From NCBI GenBank assembly GCA_037189665.1, contig JBBCIV010000083.1, positions 1 through 64,000 on the forward strand: a stretch of 64,000 bases of DNA, given 5' to 3'. Source of the stretch: BPJO01 sp037189665 (GTDB lineage: Bacteria > Planctomycetota > Phycisphaerae > Tepidisphaerales > Tepidisphaeraceae). Under the pieces are notes generated by a model. The model was not told the DNA's origin. It did not search any database and saw nothing but the letters and a program-made list of their open reading frames with translations. Below, in pieces: positions 41,621-50,036 of the stretch (position 1 is its first letter; each line of letters begins with the position of its first letter). The translations under genes and the position numbers were made by a program.

Positions 41621-43543
41621 ATGGCCGCAACTGGCGCGTATAACGCAAGCAGCATTACTGTTCTGGAAGGTCTTGATCCGGTCCGCAAGCGGCCGGGCAT
41701 GTATATCGGTGGGACGGGCAGCGCGGGGCTGCATCACCTGGTTTGGGAAATCTTCGACAACTCGGTCGACGAGGCGATGAACGGCCACGCCGACCAGATC
41801 GAGGTGACGCTGCACAAGGACGGCACGACCGTCACGGTGTCGGACAACGGCCGGGGCATTCCGGTCGACATGCACCCGAAGCACAAGCGGCCGGCAATCG
41901 AGATCATCCTCTGCACCCTGCACGCCGGCGGAAAGTTCGACAACTCCGGCCAGGGCAACTACAAGACCTCCGGCGGCCTGCACGGCGTGGGCGCGTCGGT
42001 CGTCAACGCCCTATCCAAAAAGCTCACCGCCATCATCAAGCGCGACGGCGCCGAATGGGAGATGGAGTTCCGCCAGGGCAAGGCCAGCGGCAAGCTGAAG
42101 AAGCTCGGCCCCGCGCGCGGCAGCGGCACGTCGATCCGATTCGAGCCCGACCCGCAGATCTTCCCCCGCACCGAGTTCACGCCCGAGACCATCCGCGAAC
42201 GCCTTGAGGTCGCCAGCTACGTTCACAAGGGCCTGAAGGTCACGTGGAACGACGAGGTCAGCGGCAAGAAGGAAGTCTTCCACCACGAGGACGGCATCGT
42301 CGCCTACCTGCGGAAGATCCTCGAAGCCAAGTCGGCCAAGCCGGTGCACGAGCAGCCGTTCGTGTTCGAGAAGGAAAACGGCATTCGCATGGAGATGTGC
42401 TTCAGTTGGACCGAGCACACCGAAGAACTGCTGAAGAGCTACGTCAACGGCATCCCCACCGGCAACGGCGGCACGCACGAGAACGGGCTGCGCGCGGGCG
42501 TGCTGAAGGCGATCCGCAACTACATCGAAACGCACGAGCTCACCCCCCGCGGCGTGACGCTCCAGGCCGAAGACATCCGCGAAGGCGTGATCGGCGTGCT
42601 CAGCGTGTTCGTCGAAGACCCGCAGTTCCAGGGGCAGACGAAGGACCGGCTGAACAACACCGAAGTGCAGTCGATGGTGGACGGCGCGGTGCGGCCGGCG
42701 CTGGAACAGTGGCTGAACCACAATCGAACGGTCGCAGAGACGATCGTGAACCGCATCATCATCGCGGCGCGGGCGCGCGAGGCGTCGCGCGCCGCTAGCG
42801 CGAGCATCAGCCGCAAGACCGCCACCAGCGGCCGGCTGAACCTGCCCGGAAAACTGGCGGATTGTTCGAGCAACAACCGCGACGAAAGCGAACTGTTCAT
42901 CGTCGAAGGTGATTCCGCCGGCGGAAGTGCCAAGCAAGGCCGCGACCGCAACAAGCAGGCCATCCTGCCCCTGCGCGGCAAGGTGCTGAACACCGAGGGC
43001 ACGTCGCTGGCAAAGGTGCTGGAGAACCGCGAGATCGCCGACCTCGTCACCGCGCTCGGCTGCGGCGCGGGGATGGATTGCGATCCGTCGCGCCTGCGCT
43101 ATCAGCGCCTGGTGCTGCTGGCCGACGCGGACAGCGACGGGCACCACATCACGACGCTGCTGCTGACGTTCATCTTCCGCCACATGCGCCAGCTCATCGA
43201 CGCCGGCCGAGTGTTCATCGCCCTGCCGCCGCTGTACCGCGTCGACATCGGCAAGGAAACGCACTGGGCCGCCGACGACGCCGACAAGGAACGCATCCTC
43301 CGCCAGCACGTCAAGGGCAACGCCAAACCCGAGATCACCCGCTTCAAGGGCCTCGGCGAAATGATGCCCAAGGTGCTGTGGGAAACCACGCTCAACCCCA
43401 AGACCCGCCGGCTGCTGCGCGTGGAGATCTCCGACGCGCTGGCGACCGACCGCGTCATCAACGAACTGATGGGCAAGGACGCCTCGGCCCGCTTCCGGTT
43501 CATCATGGACCGCGCGGAAGAGGCGGACGAACTGGACGTGTGA
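41621..43543 (+). CDS. gyrB: DNA gyrase subunit B (or ParE-like type IIA subunit B)
   Basis: A 640-residue ATPase subunit of a type IIA topoisomerase. GHKL ATPase motifs are present: IFDNSVDEAMNGHA, VSDNGRGIPVDMHPKHK and GGKFDN with KTSGGLHGVGASVVNALS. The TOPRIM domain has the EGDSAGG motif (VEGDSAGGSAKQGRDR) and LLADADSDGHHI. The C-terminus ends with the normal ITRFKGLGEMMPKVLWETTLNP. The size matches short GyrB and ParE forms without the E. coli insert. No gyrA follows, so gyrB versus parE is not settled. Start ATG 41621 follows AAGGAA. Confidence 0.93.
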   Translation: MAATGAYNASSITVLEGLDPVRKRPGMYIGGTGSAGLHHLVWEIFDNSVDEAMNGHADQIEVTLHKDGTTVTVSDNGRGIPVDMHPKHKRPAIEIILCTLHAGGKFDNSGQGNYKTSGGLHGVGASVVNALSKKLTAIIKRDGAEWEMEFRQGKASGKLKKLGPARGSGTSIRFEPDPQIFPRTEFTPETIRERLEVASYVHKGLKVTWNDEVSGKKEVFHHEDGIVAYLRKILEAKSAKPVHEQPFVFEKENGIRMEMCFSWTEHTEELLKSYVNGIPTGNGGTHENGLRAGVLKAIRNYIETHELTPRGVTLQAEDIREGVIGVLSVFVEDPQFQGQTKDRLNNTEVQSMVDGAVRPALEQWLNHNRTVAETIVNRIIIAARAREASRAASASISRKTATSGRLNLPGKLADCSSNNRDESELFIVEGDSAGGSAKQGRDRNKQAILPLRGKVLNTEGTSLAKVLENREIADLVTALGCGAGMDCDPSRLRYQRLVLLADADSDGHHITTLLLTFIFRHMRQLIDAGRVFIALPPLYRVDIGKETHWAADDADKERILRQHVKGNAKPEITRFKGLGEMMPKVLWETTLNPKTRRLLRVEISDALATDRVINELMGKDASARFRFIMDRAEEADELDV

Positions 43544-43656
43544 CAGCAATCGCGCAACGACCGTCAATCTGCAACGACCGCCAACCTGATGAACGGAGAC
43601 GTCTTCACCGCCTTCTTAAAAACGAACGGAGTAGGCCAAAGATTGGAGGTGTGACG

Positions 43657-43863
43657 ATGATAAACATGACGCCGAGACGATCTATCGCAGCCTTGTGTAT
43701 GGCAATGATGCTGTCCGGTTGTGTCATCAGCACAGACGATCGATCCAGCGAAGAACGTACGCTCGACAAACGCATCTCCCGCCGCGAGGCCGCCGGACAG
43801 GATACCTCGGGACTGAAACGGGCGCGCGGAGAAAGCGAAATCAGGCGATCGCTGCAGGAGTGA
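43657..43863 (+). CDS. Small lipoprotein
   Basis: A 68-residue lipoprotein with a good GGAGG site 7 bases or so before ATG 43657. The signal peptide ends in the lipobox MLSGC (Cys22). The mature part is only 47 residues, highly charged and probably helical (SSEERTLDKRISRREAAGQD). Function unknown. It is followed 7 bases later by a small membrane protein. Confidence 0.75.
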   Translation: MINMTPRRSIAALCMAMMLSGCVISTDDRSSEERTLDKRISRREAAGQDTSGLKRARGESEIRRSLQE

Positions 43864-43870
43864 GGCGGTC

Positions 43871-44254
43871 GTGCAATTCAGGCATATGATCGGAACGCCC
43901 CGTAACGCTTCGCTGTTTCTAAAAGAGAACACGACGCCCTTGCGCCTGCCCTTCTCCATCGTCTCTAGTGTATTGTTAGTCGGGCTCGCCCTGATCGCGT
44001 GGACACTTGCGGCCGCCGGGGCGATGCCCATATGGTTCGCGGTCGCTACGATAGGCGTTTTCGTCATTGGATGGAGCGTTCAGGTTTACCGACTCCGCCA
44101 AGCGGTGCGAGAGATGGAAAAACATCTCGGGGCGAAAGAGCGATTTACGACCGTTGAGATCGCCTGGTATTCGAGCAAACAATCGCTGATCACGTGTTGC
44201 CTCGCAATCATCCTGATGCTCGCGGCGGCGGCGTGGTATTTCGCAGACTTGTAG
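43871..44254 (+). CDS. Small membrane protein
   Basis: A 127-residue protein with GTG start at 43871 (GAGGCGG just upstream) or ATG 43886. Hydrophobic segments lie at about 27-48, 51-70 and 105-124. A charged amphipathic stretch between the second and third (LRQAVREMEKHLGAKERF) is probably cytoplasmic. No family recognised. Likely co-transcribed with the small lipoprotein upstream. Confidence 0.65.
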   Translation: MQFRHMIGTPRNASLFLKENTTPLRLPFSIVSSVLLVGLALIAWTLAAAGAMPIWFAVATIGVFVIGWSVQVYRLRQAVREMEKHLGAKERFTTVEIAWYSSKQSLITCCLAIILMLAAAAWYFADL

Positions 44255-44322
44255 GGTTCGCCACGCGACCGCCCACCAAAACAGTTCGCGCAGCGAGTTC
44301 TGCCCAGAGGAGCATGAAGGTG

Positions 44323-45075
44323 ATGTCAAAACGGATGACCGCCGCCCAAGCTCGCGAAGCGTTGCACGCCTTGGCCGATCGCAGACGCGCGGCCGTCTAC
44401 CAGCGGTTCTTCAAGACCGGGCCCGGCGAGTACGGCGAGGGCGACGCCTTCATCGGCGTAACGGTTCCCGATGTCCGCAGCGTACTCAAACGCTTTCGCG
44501 AATTGCCGGCGGACGAGTCGAATAAGTTGATTCGATCGGCGATCCACGAGGAACGGCTGCTGGGGCTGTTGATCCTCGTCCATCAGTCGCAACGCGGCGA
44601 TGGGAAGACGCGGGAGCGGAATTTCCGGCAGTACATGGCGGCGCGGGCGTTCATCAACAACTGGGACTTGGTGGACGCGTCCGCCGAGCACGTGGTGGGC
44701 GGGTATTTGTTTGACATGGCGGGGAAGCGCGACCCGTGGCCGTTTCTGACGAAGCTGGCCAGGTCGCCGATCTGGCACGAACGCCGCATCGCCGTGCTGG
44801 CGACGTTTCACTTCATCCGAAAAGGCCAGTTCGACCTGACAGCTCGTCTGTCGGAGCAATTGCTCGGCGACCCACACGATCTGCTCCACAAGGCCACCGG
44901 CTGGCTGCTCCGCGAAATCGGCAAGCGCGACCTCGCTCCCCTGCTCGCCTTCCTCGACCAACACGCCGCCGTCATGCCGCGGACGATGCTGCGGTACGCG
45001 ATCGAGCGATTGCCGAAGAATCAGAGACGACAATACATGCACATGCGAGCGATGGCGACGGCGGTCAAAGCCTGA
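44323..45075 (+). CDS. AlkD-like DNA alkylation repair protein
   Basis: A 250-residue HEAT-like-repeat DNA glycosylase of the AlkD type, which removes bulky or positively charged alkylated bases. The family pattern is clear: YQRFFKTGPGEYGEGDAFIGV in outline (core GEGDAFIGVTVPDVR), the conserved NNWDLVDASAEHVVG, WHERRIAVLATFHFI and KATGWLLREIGKRD. The Asp in NWDLVD and the Trp/Arg residues of the active cleft are retained. I use ATG 44323, which has GAGGAG about 10 bases upstream; 44314 and 44335 are alternatives. Confidence 0.92.
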   Translation: MSKRMTAAQAREALHALADRRRAAVYQRFFKTGPGEYGEGDAFIGVTVPDVRSVLKRFRELPADESNKLIRSAIHEERLLGLLILVHQSQRGDGKTRERNFRQYMAARAFINNWDLVDASAEHVVGGYLFDMAGKRDPWPFLTKLARSPIWHERRIAVLATFHFIRKGQFDLTARLSEQLLGDPHDLLHKATGWLLREIGKRDLAPLLAFLDQHAAVMPRTMLRYAIERLPKNQRRQYMHMRAMATAVKA

Positions 45076-45973
45076 AGACCCCACCGATCTGACGGATGAC
45101 GATGTCCGCCGCCCTGTCGCCGGCCGCCTTCAGCATTCGTTGGATCGGCTCGCGCATCGGTTCGTGGCTGAGCCTGAACGTCGAGTGGTGCATGGGCAAC
45201 ACGTAGCGGGCATCGACGTGGCGGGACATCTCCCAGGCTTGTTCCGGCGAAGCGTGCGCGGCGATGTACGGGTCGTAGGCGCCGATGCCGACGATGGCGA
45301 GGTCGACCGGCGCGAACGGCTTCCAGTTATCGTGATGGGCGGTGTCGGCGCCGTACAGCACGCGGCGCTTCGGCGATTCAATGAGAAATCCGCCGAATCC
45401 ACGATGCCGGTCGAGGAAGGTGCGTGCGCCCCAGTGGTGAACGGGGATGGCGGTGAAGCGAACGTCTCCGAGCAGGTGCGATTCGCCCCAGTTCAACTCG
45501 ACGATCTGGCGGAAGCCGAGGTCGCCGATCAGGTCGGTCAGATGGGTGGAGGCGATGACGGGCGTGCGCTTGGGCAGGCGTGAGAGCGTCGGCCGGTCGA
45601 GGTGGTCGAAGTGCGCATGGCTGACGATGATCGCGTCGAGCGGCGGCAGTTCGTGAAGCGGGATCGCGGGGCGATAGAAGCGTTTCGGACCGCCGGTGGC
45701 GAGGACGAAGCCGAGGCCGATGCGGGTGGAGAAAACCGGATCAGTCAGGATCGTCTTCCCGCCGACGCGCAGCAGCACGGTGGCATGGCCGATCCAGCAG
45801 GCGGCCAGCTCGTATGACGACCAGTTCGCCAGGTCGGGCTTGAGCGGGGCCGGCGGCGCGGAATCGAGCGCATCGACGAGGCGCAGGCGACCCCGGCCAC
45901 GCCCAAGGCGGTCGGCGATCTTCAGCGGCCAGTCGCGGTGCTTCACGAAATCAGTAATCCAACGCCAACTCAC
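45065..45973 (-). CDS. Metallo-beta-lactamase-fold hydrolase, NAPE-PLD/UlaG-like
   Basis: A 302-residue protein with probable GTG start at 45973, where family similarity begins (SWRWITDFVKHRDWPL). The fold motifs are IGHATVLLRVGGKTILTDPVFS, SHAHFDHLDRPTL (HxHxDH metal motif), VHHWGARTF, LYGADTAHHD and YVLPMHHSTFRLS. The layout matches bacterial NAPE-hydrolysing-phospholipase-D-like and UlaG-like enzymes; the natural substrate is unknown. The stop overlaps the end of the convergent alkD-like gene by 11 bases. Confidence 0.85.
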   Translation of the reverse strand: MSWRWITDFVKHRDWPLKIADRLGRGRGRLRLVDALDSAPPAPLKPDLANWSSYELAACWIGHATVLLRVGGKTILTDPVFSTRIGLGFVLATGGPKRFYRPAIPLHELPPLDAIIVSHAHFDHLDRPTLSRLPKRTPVIASTHLTDLIGDLGFRQIVELNWGESHLLGDVRFTAIPVHHWGARTFLDRHRGFGGFLIESPKRRVLYGADTAHHDNWKPFAPVDLAIVGIGAYDPYIAAHASPEQAWEMSRHVDARYVLPMHHSTFRLSHEPMREPIQRMLKAAGDRAADIVIRQIGGVFRL

Positions 45974-46123
45974 AGGTGCTCGATTGTACGCGCAATCGAA
46001 CAGGCCGTGGCGTTCTCCCCCACGGCGAACACCGAAGATATGCGACGAATCCACGATTAACGCATGGACGCGCGCGAGTTCATCGGATAGGGTCGGCGGA
46101 ACTCTTTCCGAAAGGCCCGCGCG

Positions 46124-46609
46124 ATGGAGATCGCTGACAAAACCGTCGTTCTGTTCGATTACACGCTGACCGACTCCGCCGGCAACACGCTCGACAGCTC
46201 TGCCGGGCGCGGGCCGCTGGCGTACCTGCACGGGGCAAGAAACATCGTCCCTGGCCTCGAAGCTGAAATGACGGGCAAAAAAGCCGGCGATGCGTTCAAG
46301 GTCACCATCCCCGCCGCCACTGCGTATGGCGATCGCGACGAGCAGATGGTGCAGCCGGTGTCACGTCAGGCGTTCCCCACGGGCGTCGAAATCCAGGTCG
46401 GCCAGCAGTTCCAGGCTCGCGGGCAGGATGGCGTGGCGCGCGTCGTCACGGTCGTGGCGGTCGATTCGGAGAAGGTCACCGTCGACGCAAACCATCCGCT
46501 GGCGGGCAAAGAGCTCACGTTCGACGTGAAGATCACCGAGGTCCGCCCCGCCACCGATGAGGAACTTCAGCACGGCCACGTGCATGGGCCGGGCGGGCAT
46601 CATCACTGA
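46124..46609 (+). CDS. slyD: SlyD-type FKBP peptidyl-prolyl isomerase
   Basis: A 161-residue PPIase/chaperone. The FKBP part begins VVLFDYTLTDSAGNTLDSS and includes PLAYLHGARNIVPGLEAEM and IPAATAYGDRDEQMVQPVSR. The IF (insert-in-flap) domain is followed by the return to FKBP at FDVKITEVRPATDEEL. The C-terminus is short and His-rich (HGHVHGPGGHHH), which in SlyD binds nickel and other metals. It helps fold proteins and can deliver nickel to hydrogenase maturation, but no hydrogenase genes are here. Confidence 0.93.
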   Translation: MEIADKTVVLFDYTLTDSAGNTLDSSAGRGPLAYLHGARNIVPGLEAEMTGKKAGDAFKVTIPAATAYGDRDEQMVQPVSRQAFPTGVEIQVGQQFQARGQDGVARVVTVVAVDSEKVTVDANHPLAGKELTFDVKITEVRPATDEELQHGHVHGPGGHHH

Positions 46610-46610
46610 G

Positions 46611-46644
46611 TGTCGCGACGCCCGCGTCGCAGCCCGCGTCGCAG
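46611..46644. repeat. GCGACGCCTGCGTCGC-family repeat fragment
   Basis: GTCGCGACGCCCGCGTCGCAG and neighbouring words resemble the larger inverted repeat at 53736-53812. They lie between convergent slyD and the VOC gene. Confidence 0.5.
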
Positions 46645-47457
46645 CTACTTGGCCAGCGTCGCCACGATGCGCCAAACGACGTGCGGCGCGTACGGCCGGG
46701 CGAATTGCTTGTTGAAATCTTCGACGAGCTTGTCGAACTCCTCCGTATACGGCAGCCGGTCGCGGCGGCCAATCGATTCGCCGAGCAGCGCGCGAAGGTG
46801 GTCCTTATGGCGCGGTTCCAACTCCGGCGCCCTGCTGATGGCAGGGCCGAGCTTGGGAAGTCCGCCCTTGCGCTTGCGAAGCGTGAGCAGTTGTCGCCAC
46901 ACCTCGTTGGCCGTGGGTTTGGGATCGGGTAACGAGCGGGTATAGCGCGAGTACAGCTCTTCAAAGTGCGGCGTGTACGGCAGATCGTCGGCCGTGCGGG
47001 CGATCTGGGCGTAGATGCGGACGAGTTGCTCGCGGTCCTGCGCCGGCGCCTCGTCGGGCGAATCGTCAAACAGCGCCCCTTCCACGTGCGACAGCGACGG
47101 ATCGGTCCGCGACGTGTCCAGCGTTCGATCGACGATCACCAGCACGTTGCCGAACGGATCGCGGATGGTCGCGCGATACCCCTGGCCCGCCTCCTGCGGC
47201 GGCGAGACGAACGTCACGTTTATATCGGAGCGCAGCTCGTACATCGCTCGCACGTCGTCCACGCCGAACACGATCTCCACGTCGCACCGGCGCGAGTCGT
47301 CGTGGACGATCAACTCGGTATCGCCGTCGTCAAACCGAAGCGCCGCCGCGGCGTCCTGCTTGCGATCAACCTGGAGGCCGAGGGTTTCAGTGTAAAACTT
47401 CGTCGCGGCGGCGACGTTGGGGACGCGGAGGAGGATTCGATCGACGCGTTTGAGCAC
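46645..47457 (-). CDS. VOC-fold (glyoxalase-like) protein with a duplicated helical C-terminal domain
   Basis: A 270-residue protein. Residues 1-112 are a VOC/glyoxalase module (ILLRVPNVAAATKFYTETLG, RATIRDPFGNVLVIVD). The C-terminal half contains two copies of one motif: LPYTPHFEELY at 159 to VWRQLLTLRK at 186, and LPYTEEFDKLV at 235 to VWRIVATLAK at 261, with the same spacing of about 26 residues. Such fused repeats are not part of standard glyoxalases. The VOC part may bind a metal or small ligand, but canonical ligands are not all evident. Substrate unknown. Confidence 0.75.
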   Translation of the reverse strand: MLKRVDRILLRVPNVAAATKFYTETLGLQVDRKQDAAAALRFDDGDTELIVHDDSRRCDVEIVFGVDDVRAMYELRSDINVTFVSPPQEAGQGYRATIRDPFGNVLVIVDRTLDTSRTDPSLSHVEGALFDDSPDEAPAQDREQLVRIYAQIARTADDLPYTPHFEELYSRYTRSLPDPKPTANEVWRQLLTLRKRKGGLPKLGPAISRAPELEPRHKDHLRALLGESIGRRDRLPYTEEFDKLVEDFNKQFARPYAPHVVWRIVATLAK

Positions 47458-47496
47458 GATGGGTCGCGATCATACCGCCCGATGCCGGCGAGGGCA

Positions 47497-48900
47497 TCAG
47501 ACCGGCGTCGGGGCCGGGTTTCCGGAGGCGGCGACGTCGTCCAGCTCCGTCTGCTCTTTTTCGGTCGGCGTGTGATATCCGCCACGGAGGACGAAGAGGC
47601 CGCCCATCAAATTCCAGAACATGCCCACCAGGCGGATGGACATCGTCAGCGCCAGCGCCTGGTTGACCGTCACGCCCTCGCCGCGGGTAAGGTAGAAGGC
47701 AAACGCCTCCATCACGCCGGCTCCCTGCGGGCTCAGCGGGATCGCCCCCACCAGCACCACGACCGGGACGACAATGAAATAGTACGGCGACGAGATCGGC
47801 AATCCGAACGCCTTGCCCGCCAATAGGGCCGAGACGATCACCGTAAGATGAACGGGGAAGGTCATCACGATTGCCCAGAACATCAGCACCGGACGTTGTC
47901 GGTAGAGGCGGACGACCTCGATGACCTTCTGCACCTGCTTCTGCATTGGCAGCCGGGCGACGATGGCGTTCAGTCCTAGTGCCCGGCGAAGGCCACTCCA
48001 GTAAACGAAAACGGAAAACGCCAGCGTCCCGCCCAACAACACCGCGGCCGCAACCGCGACCTGGAGACAGCGACGGGCGACGGCATCGGCGTGGTCTTCT
48101 GCAACGGCGTACTGAATCGCCGCCATCGTGCCGCCGAGGATGACCAGCGCCAGCAGGCCGATCGCCCGATCGACGATCACGCTCATCACCGCTGCCGTGC
48201 GTCGCGTGGGGGCTTGCTTGGCGGCGTAGTAGGCCTTCAGCACGTCGCCGCCGGTCGAGCCGAGCATGAACGTGTTGTAGAAGCTGCCCACCATGTTGAG
48301 CACGAACGCCCGCGAGATCGGAATGACGATCCCAAGCACCTTCAGCAGTTGATGCCAGCGGATGGTGGTGAACAGGTACGTCAGCGGCAGCACCGCGACG
48401 GCGGCGATGAGCAGCTTCCGGTCCGCCTTGCGGACGAGGGTGATCGCCCCGGTTTCGACGCGGGGCTGCGGCACGTCGAGGACGAAATCTTTGACTTCTG
48501 CGGTGGTGACGAAGCGGCCCTTGCTGTTGGCCGGGTCGAGGATGAGAAGGTCCTGCACGAGCGGCTGGGCGTTGATATCGCCCACGAGGCGCATACCGAG
48601 GAGCGTCGCCTGCGTTCCGTCGAGGAGCGTGACGTGCTTTCGGTCGGGGCCGTTGATCACGCGGTCGCGCGGCGCGGTGGCGATGGCGGCGTCGTTGAGC
48701 CGGTATTGGAAGGACGCGGCGGTCTCGCGCTGGGGCTGGCCGTCGATGGTGACCAGCTCGTATTCGTGGGGAAGGTCGTTCGCATCCAGAACGCTGATGC
48801 GGTCCCTGAGGTGGATGTTGCTGACCACCCACGCCACGCCGACGACGGCGATGGTCCAGCGGAGGATAAAGCGGGCGATCTTCCCGACGGATTTCTGCAT
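47497..48900 (-). CDS. LPG-synthase-type (UPF0104) integral membrane protein
   Basis: A 467-residue membrane protein of the lysylphosphatidylglycerol synthase TM family (AglD/MprF flippase-like). One N-terminal helix (about 10-27) is followed by an extracytoplasmic insert of some 130 residues (LVTIDGQPQRET to VLDVPQPR), then about seven helices. Family motifs are RWHQLLKVLG, FYNTFMLGSTGGDVLKAYY and IPLSPQGAGVMEAFAFYLTR. Such proteins act in lipid or glycolipid transfer. The insert after the first helix is unusual for the family. The protein is cytoplasmic-membrane located by prediction. Confidence 0.85.
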   Translation of the reverse strand: MQKSVGKIARFILRWTIAVVGVAWVVSNIHLRDRISVLDANDLPHEYELVTIDGQPQRETAASFQYRLNDAAIATAPRDRVINGPDRKHVTLLDGTQATLLGMRLVGDINAQPLVQDLLILDPANSKGRFVTTAEVKDFVLDVPQPRVETGAITLVRKADRKLLIAAVAVLPLTYLFTTIRWHQLLKVLGIVIPISRAFVLNMVGSFYNTFMLGSTGGDVLKAYYAAKQAPTRRTAAVMSVIVDRAIGLLALVILGGTMAAIQYAVAEDHADAVARRCLQVAVAAAVLLGGTLAFSVFVYWSGLRRALGLNAIVARLPMQKQVQKVIEVVRLYRQRPVLMFWAIVMTFPVHLTVIVSALLAGKAFGLPISSPYYFIVVPVVVLVGAIPLSPQGAGVMEAFAFYLTRGEGVTVNQALALTMSIRLVGMFWNLMGGLFVLRGGYHTPTEKEQTELDDVAASGNPAPTPV

Positions 48901-48976
48901 GGGTCCGAAGATTGTGAGGATCGGCCCGCCGGATGCAACTATCGCCTCCGGACGGGCGCTTAGTAACTATCTTAAT

Positions 48977-49055
48977 AGGAGCCAGGAGTCAGCAGTCAGA
49001 AGCCAGGAGAAGAAAAAGCGAGCCATCTGTTTCCTACTGGCTTCTGGCTCCTTTT
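48977..49055. repeat. GGAGCCAGAAGCC-family inverted repeat
   Basis: The left part has GGAGCCAGGAGTCAG and CAGAAGCCAGGAG, and the right part has CTGGCTTCTGGCTCC; they pair imperfectly. The same words occur at 22061-22120 between rpsF and ssb. Confidence 0.65.
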
Positions 49056-49087
49056 GAGATGATCAGTGTGCCAGTACGAAACAAAGA

Positions 49088-49120
49088 CGCCGCGGTGCGT
49101 TGAATGTTCGCACCGCGGCG
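49088..49120 (-). terminator. Intrinsic terminator of the coiled-coil gene
   Basis: A perfect 12-base-pair stem (CGCCGCGGTGCG and complement) with a 9-base loop, followed on the minus strand by TCTTTGTTTC. It lies downstream of the stop at 49193. Confidence 0.85.
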
Positions 49121-49192
49121 TGATTTCGGTCGCCCGCGCCCGGCCGAGAGGGGCGGCACACGGGAAACCGCGCGTTTGCGCTCCTCGGCGGC

Positions 49193-49456
49193 TCAGGCGT
49201 CGGTCGCCTCTTCCAGCATCCGACGCAGGTACTGGTTTTCACGGCGGGTGGCCTCGAGATCGAAGACCAGGTACTTGATGCTCAGCCGCAGGTAATCGAG
49301 CGATTCCTGCAGCGAGCTGACGGTCGCCCGCAGCTTTTCATGGCGTTCACGGGTTTCGTCCGCCAGCTTCTCCAGCTTCGCCCGTTCGGCGGCGGGAAGG
49401 GTGGAAATCTCACCCATGAGTTCGCCCAGCTTGGTCTGAAATTCGGCTTCGGTCAT
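49193..49456 (-). CDS. Small coiled-coil protein
   Basis: An 87-residue protein from ATG 49456 with GGGAG five bases upstream. It is almost entirely helical with heptad-like spacing (LGELMGEISTLPAAERAKLEKLAD; then LQESLDYLRLSIKYLVFDLEA in outline), ending in REN-type charged residues. No signal peptide or membrane segment. Function unknown; a structural or regulatory cytoplasmic protein is likely. A strong terminator follows. Confidence 0.7.
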   Translation of the reverse strand: MTEAEFQTKLGELMGEISTLPAAERAKLEKLADETRERHEKLRATVSSLQESLDYLRLSIKYLVFDLEATRRENQYLRRMLEEATDA

Positions 49457-50036
49457 TTTCGCTCCCAAAAACTCGGTCGTAAGGCACCCGATCCGTGAGG
49501 GCTTCTGGCAAAGGATGTTCCACATCCTGCGTGAGGCGATTTCCTCGATCCAGGCTCAAGTTTCCGAGCCTGGCTGGCCGACGTTTATTCCGGGTGATGC
49601 CCGGAAACGACGTCGGCGATGTCCGTGCGCGTCGATTCTGTGCTGCTGTCTGTATCCCGCCAACGTCCTTCTCCCAACGTTTTGCTTTGATTTCGACAGG
49701 GCGCGTGAAGCTGCATCGGACAGTGCGGTTTTATCGGTCGCAATCTTTGTGCGTGCGCGGGTTCGCCCGCAGCAGCGTCTCCGGGGGCAATGTTCTGGGA
49801 CGTGGAGGGCTTGTAACTGTCGGCCTTCGAAACCGAGGGTCGCGGGCTTCCTTCCGATAAGCACTTACGAAAACCACCGTATCCACCTGTTTTCAATCTA
49901 GGGAGTCCGGTAAGAAGCTGTAATTTTGAGTCCATCGCGCCTGCCAAATTCCGTTAAGAGGCTGGGGATGAGGATTTTACGTGGATTTAATCCGGGGATA
50001 AGCCATCGCCACGATAGACCGATATTGGGTAATGTA
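49457..50036. other. 580-base region without a convincing gene, several hairpins
   Basis: Two adjacent structures stand out: CCAGGCTC/GAGCCTGG (49550-49573, 8 perfect pairs) and a nested hairpin 49578-49616 with outer CCGACGT/ACGTCGG and inner TTCCGGG/CCCGGAA. A third, GCGGG-TTCG-CCCGC, is at 49757-49770. Reading frames here are short, overlapping and Arg/Cys-rich, without start signals. The region may encode a structured RNA; no known RNA class was recognised. Confidence 0.4.

Noticed and set aside
49840..49880. CGGAAGGAAGC on the minus strand, like the SRP RNA tip
   Set aside because: The matching 5' side of the symmetric loop and a closing helix are absent, so the match is too short.
49515..49901. 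Open frame of 128 residues on the plus strand
   Set aside because: Cys/Arg-rich composition, no ribosome binding site, and it runs through several hairpins.
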